From: Paenibacillus paridis
Lineage (GTDB): Bacteria; Bacillota; Bacilli; Paenibacillales; Paenibacillaceae
DNA length: 64,000 bases
NCBI RefSeq assembly: GCF_006345825.1
Contig: NZ_VCIX01000089.1
Coordinates: 1-64,000, forward strand
Reading direction: 5' to 3'
Shown here piece after piece: positions 53,054 through 60,160 of this stretch. The notes below the pieces were generated by a model, which did not search any database, had not been told where the DNA came from, and saw only the letters and a program-made list of their open reading frames with translations. The position numbers and the translations under genes were made by a program. Each line of letters starts with the position of its first letter. Position 1 is the stretch's first letter.

Positions 53054-53066
53054 CGGGCAAAATAGT
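53044..53066 (+). repeat. Partial hairpin-repeat copy B
   Basis: GTTGAACTAACGGGCAAAAT matches the 5' box of the dispersed repeat, then the match fades. The box contains the TAA stop of the gene before it. Up to 53271 no gene is seen. Confidence 0.6.
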
Positions 53067-53271
53067 TATAACTAAAGTCTCCCCCAAAATTAGGAATTAC
53101 ATTTGATATAATCATCCAAGCAGCTGGTTTAAAGGCTTCCGTCTTCTCAATAGATGGGTCTATGCCACGCAGTATGGTAGCGAGTATATCCAGTATAATA
53201 CGAACTACCTCATCGACAAGAGAACTCGAAACAAAACTCTCGCCATGTGGAGTAAGAAAACGGAGGAATAA

Positions 53272-54300
53272 ATGAATATTGAACTTGAAAAGCTGCTTTA
53301 CGTTTTAAACCAACGCTTCAAGACGGATATCATCTCTGCCGACTGCCAAACGATGCCGTTACAGGGCGGAACTGTAGGGAAAGTGTACCTGGTAACGGGG
53401 ATTGCCGAAAGAGTGGATGGCAACAAATTACCGTACCGTATAGTGCTCAAAATCCAGCATAAATGGGAGCGTTACGGTGACCCGGGCTCATGGCGTCGGG
53501 AATATGATCTCTATTCGTCTGACTTGGGATCGACGTTCTCGCAATCCCTCCGCTGGCCGACATGTTATCTCGCTGAACTCAATGCCGAAGAAAATGAATA
53601 CCAGCTGTGGCTGGAATATATCGATGGCGTAACCGGCTTAGACTTGACCGGTGACATGTATGAAAAGGCCGCGCTGGAGTTAGGCCGCTTTCAGGGCAAG
53701 TTGTATGCGGAACAGCCCGCCGTACTGCAGAAGCTGACCAATCTGAGCCATGCGGATCTCATGAAAAATACGTACCTGCATTATCGGTCATGGCCGGTCG
53801 TCTACGATTATATACGTTCAGAGGATTGCGAATTCCCGTTGCACGTGCGGCAAATGCTCATCGACATCGATGAGCATGCAGACGAGATATTCGCTCGTAT
53901 CGAAAAATTGCCTCTCGTGCTATGCCACCGAGACTTCTGGGTAGCCAACCTGATCTACGCTGAAGGGAGTATCGCGCTCATCGACTGGGATACCAGCGGA
54001 TGGGGCTACCTGGGTGAGGATCTCGCAAGCCTGATCGCCGATGAACCGGATATCGATCACATGGTCGAATACTACCAGCGATGCGTCCCTGCGTATTACA
54101 AAGGTTTTTCGGAGTATGCACCTGTAACCCGAATTGCCGATCATTGTGTCTATGAAATAATTCTTCTCGTATTCGGGTACAAGCTTGTAGAGGGGTATCT
54201 CCACACAGAGGCTGATGACGAGAAGACGAAGCATTTCCATACTCTCCAAAAAATCTATGAAATGAAGACAAACCCTGGTTGGTCACATCTGGTTACATAG
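53272..54300 (+). CDS. Aminoglycoside phosphotransferase-family kinase
   Basis: A 342-residue APH-fold kinase. The N-lobe has IVLKIQHKW; the catalytic loop is VLCHRDFWVANLIY (HRDxxxxN) and the metal-binding part is ALIDWDTSGWG. The family includes antibiotic, choline and homoserine kinases, so resistance should not be assumed. ACGGAGGAAT precedes the ATG. A complete hairpin repeat begins two bases after the stop. Confidence 0.85.
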   Translation: MNIELEKLLYVLNQRFKTDIISADCQTMPLQGGTVGKVYLVTGIAERVDGNKLPYRIVLKIQHKWERYGDPGSWRREYDLYSSDLGSTFSQSLRWPTCYLAELNAEENEYQLWLEYIDGVTGLDLTGDMYEKAALELGRFQGKLYAEQPAVLQKLTNLSHADLMKNTYLHYRSWPVVYDYIRSEDCEFPLHVRQMLIDIDEHADEIFARIEKLPLVLCHRDFWVANLIYAEGSIALIDWDTSGWGYLGEDLASLIADEPDIDHMVEYYQRCVPAYYKGFSEYAPVTRIADHCVYEIILLVFGYKLVEGYLHTEADDEKTKHFHTLQKIYEMKTNPGWSHLVT

Positions 54301-54302
54301 CC

Positions 54303-54382
54303 TGAACTAAGGGAGACTATAGCGAAACATTCAACAGGCCGCGGCTGCTGGCATAGAACGGTAGCCGCGTTGAGCTAACGGG
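54303..54382 (+). repeat. Hairpin-repeat copy C (complete)
   Basis: TGAACTAAGGGAGACTATAG, then AACATTCAACAGG, hairpin CGCGGCTGC.. (54340-54369), then CGTTGAGCTAACGGG. From here to 54699 no gene is visible. Confidence 0.85.
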
Positions 54383-54699
54383 TAGGATAACGGAAAACAT
54401 TTGAAAAATAGAAAAGATGGTGTATTCAACTATCCAAAAACGATATTCATTAAAAAACAGAAGCATTCCTTTCTTGGACATGCTGGCAAGCACTTTCCTT
54501 TGCGTACGCGCTTTGGTTAATAGCGATTAAATATGCTAATACTGCAGATACCGGTGTCTTTCTAATTGGTAAAGGGGAAGTGTGACAGCACTTCCTCTTA
54601 TTTCTCCAAGAAGACTACATAACATGGTACAAATGGGGGGATTTAGTATCTTATGATGTCGTTTGTTTGAGAGAACACAAAACCACCCCCTGAAAGAGA

Positions 54700-54921
54700 G
54701 TGAAACTGGTGATAACACCTGAACCGATAGAGTTGCAATACATAAAGCGACTAAGTGACGAAGAGAATACTCTAATCGAAGCGCTACGAACAATCCATAT
54801 GCCTCCTGCTGCTGCTTTGCTGCTGGTTAGAAACGAACTAAAAGGACCGTTGGAAAACGGGACGATGGCAGAGATCCTGGACGGGTTCTTGGCGAGGCAT
54901 ACAGAAGGAGAAGACAGGTGA
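54700..54921 (+). CDS. Unrecognised small protein
   Basis: A 73-residue helical, acidic protein (SDEENTLIEALRTIHMPPAA, NGTMAEILDGFLARH) with no membrane part. It starts with GTG 54700, or 54709 if AGAGAG is the ribosome site. I do not recognise it. A terminator follows. Confidence 0.5.
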   Translation: MKLVITPEPIELQYIKRLSDEENTLIEALRTIHMPPAAALLLVRNELKGPLENGTMAEILDGFLARHTEGEDR

Positions 54922-54981
54922 CAAGAATATATGCGCTTAAGAAGCCTTAGATGGAGTACAAAGTCGCAATCTACATACTAA

Positions 54982-55012
54982 AAGAAACGCCTCTCTAGGG
55001 AGGCGTTTCTTA
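54982..55012. terminator. Terminator
   Basis: AGAAACGCCTC pairs with GAGGCGTTTCT around a short TCTAGG loop, with A- and T-rich flanks that allow use in both directions. Confidence 0.85.
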
Positions 55013-55124
55013 TTTCCAGGTCTAATTGTCTTTCGGCAATCGTTATTATTCAACGGGCAGGCTAGTTTAACAATTTTTTTTTATCAAAAAAATCCCACCC
55101 TATGGGCAGAATTTTTAATTAAAA

Positions 55125-55643
55125 TTAAGCATTCACTGTCTCAGGTCTCTTTATTTGCAGTGGAGGAGGAATGAGCCAGCCTTTTTCTTTACTCATCTCG
55201 AGTATTTTAACGCCTAATGTTGTTTTAGTGATATGGTACTTAGCAAATAAAGCGCCAATATCTTCCCTTATTGATTGCCCCATAACTTGACTACAGGCAA
55301 CAAGTCCCAACGAAACATCAGATGCAATTTTAGCAGCTATTTCAGGATCAGTAAATCGAGCTCCAATTGGAATGTCTTCAAGTTTTACTAATGGTCTATC
55401 AGGCATCATAGGGGCTGAAGCAATACCGTTTTCCATAAGCAAAGTATCTAATTCTTTAATTTCAAGCTTTGCTTGATCAATTAATGATTCTAATGATTTC
55501 TTGAGATCCTTATCACCGGAATGATTCAAGTATGCTTGATAACAAGAAATGGCACCTTTTGCAACAGTTGATGCTTGCCACACACTGAAGATTTCTCCAT
55601 AGTGCATAGGTTCATCTTTTGGATTACCACTTAAAATTCCCAA
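55125..55643 (-). CDS. DUF3231-family protein
   Basis: A 172-residue helical protein, one DUF3231 unit (AKLEIKELDTLLMENGI, IPIGARFTDPEI). Longer members have two. The family is common in spore formers and related to coat-protein F-like folds; function unknown. AAAAGGAG stands 8 bases before the ATG. Confidence 0.85.
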   Translation of the reverse strand: MGILSGNPKDEPMHYGEIFSVWQASTVAKGAISCYQAYLNHSGDKDLKKSLESLIDQAKLEIKELDTLLMENGIASAPMMPDRPLVKLEDIPIGARFTDPEIAAKIASDVSLGLVACSQVMGQSIREDIGALFAKYHITKTTLGVKILEMSKEKGWLIPPPLQIKRPETVNA

Positions 55644-55811
55644 TTAATTATTCTCCTTTTTCAGATCAATTTTGACTTATTTAATGTGTCCCAGAACACG
55701 AATTTAATGCATGGAAAAACTAAAATACTTTGCGAATAGAGATCAGAATATAAAGTTGTATACATGGCAAATACCCCCGTATGAACTGGGGGTATTTATA
55801 CTATTTAAGTA

Positions 55812-56060
55812 TTAAGCACGTTCGCGCTCACGATCATGAGCACGTTTTCTAGCACCAGCTAAACCAAGGAGCCCTAAAAGTCCAAGCCAACCCCAATCGA
55901 AACCATCATCATCTGTTGTTGCATTGGTTCTGTAGTTGTTTGCGTTCATCGTTGTTCCGTTGTTGGATCGATCCATGTTGTCAGCAGATGCCGGTATAGC
56001 AGAGTACATCATTAAACATCCGAGGAATCCAATTATTAATATTACTTTCTTCATTCTCAT
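55812..56060 (-). CDS. WGxxGxxG-family surface protein
   Basis: An 82-residue exported protein: signal peptide (VILIIGFLGCLMMYSAIPAS), an Asn/Thr/Asp-rich middle (27-52), then the WGWLGLLGLLGLAGARKR tail that defines the WGxxGxxG group, a hydrophobic stretch followed by basic residues, as in PEP-CTERM-like sorting signals. GGAG stands 7 bases before the ATG. A processing partner was not seen in the window. Confidence 0.8.
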   Translation of the reverse strand: MRMKKVILIIGFLGCLMMYSAIPASADNMDRSNNGTTMNANNYRTNATTDDDGFDWGWLGLLGLLGLAGARKRAHDRERERA

Positions 56061-56480
56061 TTACATGCTCCAATCGCTTTTAGAATTTCAAACAACTATA
56101 TTTTTTGTTGCAAAACACATATTTATACTCAAATATTCGAACCATTATTTCAAGTTTTTGGGTTACAATTATTGTCATCATTAAACTCCCTCACAGGAGA
56201 AGAGCAGTATATGAAGGCAATGCTAAACATAACGGAAAGTACGGGGACAAGAACAAGCCAACTGAACATTAAGCTCCCTCGCTACGATGCAGTTTTCTCA
56301 CGAATGCTCGTTTATTCGCAGGATTTCATCAGAAGATAAATCGTAGACCGTCTAAATGGACATCCGGCGAGCATGCGGGAACAGAAGGGGCGAGTTTTCG
56401 CTCCTTTTTAATTGATCTGCTGCACGCTGCTCCACTATAAGATTACAAAAGAGTTTGAAAGCGAATGTATCTAATTAAGC
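56061..56480. other. Gap without an assured gene
   Basis: A 42-codon frame at 56212-56340 follows CACAGGAG and starts MKAMLNITESTGTRTSQLN, but has no recognisable feature and is probably not a gene. A terminator lies at 56387-56410. Confidence 0.4.
56387..56410 (+). terminator. Terminator
   Basis: GGGGCGA pairs with TCGCTCC (one G-T pair) around GTTT, followed by five T. Confidence 0.75.
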
Positions 56481-56863
56481 GTGAGCAGCCAACAGTTGGA
56501 ATTGGTTGCATGTAATGCAGATTCACTTTTACATGCAACAAATGAACTTACATCTGTTCCATACGGCATTTTTTCTGAAGGAATGATGGTCGGGTTTATA
56601 CTTTTTGATAATGAAATATATAAAGACGGTTATTATTGGATTCTGAGATTTATGATTGACGAGAGATTTCAGGGAAAGGGATATGGAAAATTAGCGATTG
56701 GAGAAGTAATTAAGATGCTCAGTGCCAGAGTGGTCTGTAAACAAATCAGGGTATCACATATTCCACATAATATAGCCGCAAATAAACTCTATAAGGATTT
56801 GGGTTCGCAGAAACTGGAGAGTTAGAAGGAAACGGGGATATTGTTTTGGCTTATTTTATGTGA
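56481..56863 (+). pseudogene. Frameshifted GNAT acetyltransferase
   Basis: The frame from GTG 56481 reads a GNAT domain of the BltD/SpeG-like type: WILRFMIDERFQGKGYGKLA (acetyl-CoA loop) and IRVSHIPHNIAANKLYKDLG. It then leaves the family pattern and stops at 56825. In the next frame the expected end continues, FAETGELEGNGDIVLAYFM, to a stop at 56861-56863. One missing base (about 56803-56807) explains this. The first roughly 30 residues of the family are also absent. It is a broken gene, unless there is a sequencing error. Confidence 0.75.
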
Positions 56864-56870
56864 GGTTTTT

Positions 56871-56952
56871 GTTCCGCTAACGGAGAACTATAGCTTCATA
56901 ATCAAAAGGACGAGGCTGTCGGTATAGATCAGCAGCCTCGTTGAGCGTTCGG
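56871..56952 (+). repeat. Hairpin-repeat copy D (complete)
   Basis: GTTCCGCTAACGGAGAACTA, TAGCTTCATAATCAAAAGG, hairpin CGAGGCTG../..CAGCCTCG (56911-56940), then TTGAGCGTTCGG, a diverged end box. A truncated kinase gene begins at its last bases. Confidence 0.85.
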
Positions 56953-57109
56953 AGACCCAAGATATGATTTATCTTTAGCAATACGTCCGAAGCCCAATGC
57001 TATTGTAACTAATTCGGAAATTAATACTTTCTTTGAAGGATACGGAGAAAAAACATTAAATGAAAGAGAATACAAATATTTTGAAGACGGACTATATGCA
57101 TTTTTCTAA
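56951..57109 (+). pseudogene. C-terminal fragment of a phosphotransferase
   Basis: An open frame of 52 codons without a start reads GDPRYDLSLAIRPK, then EINTFFEGYGEKTLNEREYK and YFEDGLYAFF before TAA. This is the C-terminal end of a kanamycin-kinase-type APH protein, beginning at the Gly-Asp metal motif. The fragment begins exactly where repeat D ends, so the rest of the gene was lost at that junction. It differs from the intact kinase at 53272. Confidence 0.7.
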
Positions 57110-57115
57110 TAACGG

Positions 57116-57198
57116 GATTCAACTAACGAGGAACTATAGCTCAACAAGACATTACGGCAGCCAGCTAGACATTGGCTGCCTATTCGTTCAACTAACGG
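57116..57198 (+). repeat. Hairpin-repeat copy E (complete)
   Basis: GATTCAACTAACGAGGAACT, ATAGCTCAACAAGACATTAC, hairpin GGCAGCC/GGCTGCC (57156-57180), then CGTTCAACTAACGG. A further partial start (AGTTTAGCGTAACAA) follows directly at 57201. No gene lies up to 57268. Confidence 0.85.
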
Positions 57199-57268
57199 AA
57201 AGTTTAGCGTAACAAATGACCTCGTTAGATTTTGTGTAATATTTTTTGGAGTACTTATTAAACTGAAA

Positions 57269-58132
57269 TCATCTTCGCCACTGCGAAGGTGACAGACCCA
57301 TATACTTTTTAAATACAGTGGCAAAATGCTGACTAGTCTTATAACCTAAATCCATTGCAACTGTTGTGACGCTAATTTCTTTCTGAAGGAGTATTTGACA
57401 GGCAAGTTCAATTCGTAGCCGATCAATATAATTAGCAGGTGACTGACCATACATAAGGTGAAACAATCGATAGAAATGGGATTCACTTACGCCGATTTGA
57501 TTAGCTAAATCTTTATTAGTCCATCTCTTTTCTGGCGCTGCCTGAACGGTTTCGATCAAAGTAAACATAGCCTTTTGGAGATCAAATGAGATTTGACGGT
57601 TAGAGGATGGGTTCAGCATTTGCAAAATGATATCGAGTACATAATGACGAATTCGGCAGGAGGAGAGCGGATCGTAATGTTCAATGATGTCTCTTAGCTT
57701 GGTGAAAATTTCACGAACACGGATATCCACAGGTATGATTCTCGGTAACTTTTGTAGTTGGTTATGAATCTCCATACGCTCTTCATCGGGTAAGTTTAGC
57801 CAACCGACATGCTCTGAGGGATCTAATAGTATCAACCACCAAATTCTGCAGGGTTCGATGAAATTAAGACGTGCACGATGCCATTCTCCAGGTCGGGTGT
57901 GAAAGATCTGTCCAGTGTGGGAAGTAATTAATTGACCGTCTACCTCCCATGTGACTTTTCCGCTATCCACGAATACATACTCGTACGATTGTTCATGCTT
58001 GTGAATAACGAGGGGAGAGGCTTCTTGAAAGCGGTCATATCCCAGCATTATTAATTCAGGCAAATGGGCAAGCTGATTTGACTCTGAAAACTCATACACC
58101 CATCGTGATGTTTCCGTATGCATTTTTACCAT
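57269..58132 (-). CDS. AraC-family regulator with cupin domain
   Basis: A 287-residue regulator. The N-terminal cupin has PLVIHKHEQSYEYVFVDSGK and HTRPGEWHRARL; the C-terminal part has two HTH motifs (NKDLANQIGVSESHFYRLFH and TTVAMDLGYKTSQHFATVFK). Such regulators respond to sugars or related molecules. ATG 58132 follows AAAGGATC. It diverges from the PhyH dioxygenase gene, which it may control. Confidence 0.88.
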   Translation of the reverse strand: MVKMHTETSRWVYEFSESNQLAHLPELIMLGYDRFQEASPLVIHKHEQSYEYVFVDSGKVTWEVDGQLITSHTGQIFHTRPGEWHRARLNFIEPCRIWWLILLDPSEHVGWLNLPDEERMEIHNQLQKLPRIIPVDIRVREIFTKLRDIIEHYDPLSSCRIRHYVLDIILQMLNPSSNRQISFDLQKAMFTLIETVQAAPEKRWTNKDLANQIGVSESHFYRLFHLMYGQSPANYIDRLRIELACQILLQKEISVTTVAMDLGYKTSQHFATVFKKYMGLSPSQWRR

Positions 58133-58271
58133 AGTCACGATCCTTTTTGTTTCTAATGATCTCTTATGTTTCTAATCCTATTTGATAGGCTTAGGGAAGT
58201 CAATGCTCATCATGTGGTCTACAATAAAAGAAGTAAGCCACTTTGACTAAGAAAAGATGAGGTGTTCCATC

Positions 58272-59096
58272 ATGGGAGTTATTCCTTATACCATTACGGC
58301 AGCTGATAAAGAGAAATTTGATCAAGACGGTTATTGGATCAGCCCAAAATTACTGGATGACGAGACAATTGATCAACTTCGCGGAGCGCATGAGCGCATA
58401 TGGAAGAAAGATTATGATGGGGCAGGGATACCATTGCATGTTTTCAAACTTTCGGAGAATCCGCATGCTCTTCGGAAATTCGATAATGGCTGGTGGATTA
58501 ACGATGAAGTTCGGAGTGTTGTTACTGATCCGAATTTAGGAGAAATGGCTGCGAAGCTGCTGAACGAGGACGAGATTCGTCTATGGCATGATCAAGTGAT
58601 CTACAAGCCAGGTACTTCAGGGGAAGAAACAACAGCTGGAAATGTTGGATGGCATCAAGATTACGCCTATTGGCGATCAAGCAGCACAACGAATATGGTG
58701 ACTGTTTGGATTGCATTGCAGGATACAAATCTGAATAATGGCGGCATGATGACGATCTTGGGTTCACATAAGTGGGGCGCAGTGGAGGGAAGTGATACAT
58801 TCTTCGATCAGGATATGGTAAAGCTGAAGCAACGTTTTGCAACGCGTGATTGGATTGAGGAGCCTTGTATACTAAAAGCTGGACAAGCGAGCTTCCACCA
58901 TGCGCTAACCTTCCATGGATCGTCAACAAATTTTACAGATCAGCCTCGGTTATCGGTTGTTGCTCATCTTATGCCTGGAGATACCTTTTACAAAGAGGGC
59001 AGAGTACGGCATGATAATGTTCGATTGCTCGGGCCGCGTCCGCAATTTGGACAGAAGTTCGATAATGAGTTTTTCCCGTTACTGTATTCCAAATAA
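58272..59096 (+). CDS. Phytanoyl-CoA dioxygenase (PhyH)-family enzyme
   Basis: A 274-residue Fe(II)/2-oxoglutarate-dependent dioxygenase. The iron ligands are in VGWHQDYAYW (HxD) and a later His in ALTFHGSSTN, and the 2-oxoglutarate Arg is in QPRLSVVAHLM. The substrate is unknown. ATG 58272 follows GATGAGGTG; an in-frame ATG at 58257 overlaps that site. It forms a divergent pair with the AraC gene. Confidence 0.88.
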   Translation: MGVIPYTITAADKEKFDQDGYWISPKLLDDETIDQLRGAHERIWKKDYDGAGIPLHVFKLSENPHALRKFDNGWWINDEVRSVVTDPNLGEMAAKLLNEDEIRLWHDQVIYKPGTSGEETTAGNVGWHQDYAYWRSSSTTNMVTVWIALQDTNLNNGGMMTILGSHKWGAVEGSDTFFDQDMVKLKQRFATRDWIEEPCILKAGQASFHHALTFHGSSTNFTDQPRLSVVAHLMPGDTFYKEGRVRHDNVRLLGPRPQFGQKFDNEFFPLLYSK

Positions 59097-59165
59097 GCAA
59101 TAGACAGTGAGTGTGTAAAGTTTCTGAATGATTTTCAAAGTATACAAACTTTACTAACAAATAAC

Positions 59166-59250
59166 TCGTTTAGGTAACGGGACACTATAGCTTAACAATC
59201 AACAAGTCGAGGCTGCCGGTATGTAACGGCAGCCTCGTTGAGCTAACGGC
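59166..59250 (+). repeat. Hairpin-repeat copy F (complete)
   Basis: CGTTTAGGTAACGGGACACT, ATAGCTTAACAATCAACAAG, perfect hairpin CGAGGCTGCCG/CGGCAGCCTCG (59208-59237), then TTGAGCTAACGGC. This is the best formed copy. Confidence 0.9.
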
Positions 59251-59283
59251 AAGATTTGTTCAACAAAATAGGAGGTGTTGTAT

Positions 59284-59693
59284 ATGAAGCATCTGAAATT
59301 CTTCCTTTTGTTCTTTGTCATTGTTTCCGTGTTCTCATCAAATATAGAAGGTGCGTTAGCCAGTACCTACCCAAGTTCCGTTGCTTGGAACAATCTCCTA
59401 TATGGTCTTTCACCGAGGAAGTCGATTACAAAGATATTGGCAATGAGATTGGAAAGATTGAACGCCAAAGAACTCCGATGCCAAAGAAGAACGGCGAGTC
59501 AAATGATAGTATACCAGTAGGAAGTGTGTTGTTTGAAATTAAAGGGGCAGCCACTCAAAATGTAATAGCAGTTAAGGTAAACGATAAGTTCTTCAAGGCA
59601 TCTAAATTTGGATCGATTCAAGTTACAACAGACCAGTCCAATAAACAAACATGGATAGTTACACTATCATTTATTTGTTTCTTGGTCCTTTAA
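59284..59693 (+). pseudogene. Frameshifted exported protein
   Basis: AGGAGGTG stands 6 bases before ATG 59284. The first frame has a signal peptide (FFLLFFVIVSVFSS, then NIEGALAS) and YPSSVAWNNLLYG, then becomes unlike any protein and stops at 59520. Another frame from about 59405 reads FTEEVDYKDIGNEIGKIERQ, PMPKKNGESNDSIPVGSVLF and VIAVKVNDKFFKA, the expected continuation of a small bacillar exported protein. A frameshift near 59400 breaks the gene. Confidence 0.65.
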
Positions 59694-59731
59694 ACAATGA
59701 TAATTGTATGGAGAAGAAGACGTATGGGGTA

Positions 59732-59771
59732 GTTCATTCCGCTAACGGGTAACAATAGTTCAATGATTGAA
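59732..59771 (+). repeat. Partial hairpin-repeat copy G
   Basis: TTCATTCCGCTAACGGGTAA, CAATAGTTCAATGATTGAA matches the 5' part of the repeat; the hairpin and 3' box are missing. A normal terminator follows at 59789. Confidence 0.65.
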
Positions 59772-59788
59772 GCAGCGATGCGGATCTC

Positions 59789-59814
59789 AAAAAGCCCCAT
59801 TCAGGGGCTTTTTG
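59789..59814 (+). terminator. Terminator
   Basis: AAAAAGCCCC pairs with GGGGCTTTTT around ATTCA. It lies near the right end of the repeat region. Between it and 60160 no recognised gene is seen; a 97-codon frame starting with GTG at 59932 has a ribosome site but no family signature. Confidence 0.85.
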
Positions 59815-60160
59815 TCTTTTCCAATACATAGACTTGGTTGTTTTTGGGTTCCAAAGCTTGAGCTTTTAAGAGATGAGTTATAAGCCGAGCATCAATATAT
59901 CTGGCCTTAATCCGGAAGCAATCTGCAGGAGGTGGCAACTGCCGCCGGCGTTAGATTTTTTCACTCGCTTCGACCTGCATTATTGCCGCCGGTGCTGGGA
60001 GCAGTCCTATTTGATTTGGCCATCCAAAATCAAGGTATCAAATCAAAAATAGAGCTATTTTGTCGATGGCAGTTCCGCGTTATAGTGAGGTGGCATCAGA
60101 AGAAAACGCTGTCAAAAGGGTTTGTTATCAGGATAATGACGGCGCAAGGGGGCAGAGGAA

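Noticed and set aside
53272..54300. Naming the intact kinase as an antibiotic resistance gene
   Set aside because: The HRDxxxxN and DWD motifs only place it in the APH fold, which includes many metabolic kinases.
47990..59771. A true integron with attC sites
   Set aside because: No integrase gene is in the window and the CTAACGG boxes at both ends are in direct, not inverted, orientation. I keep only the looser term cassette-like.
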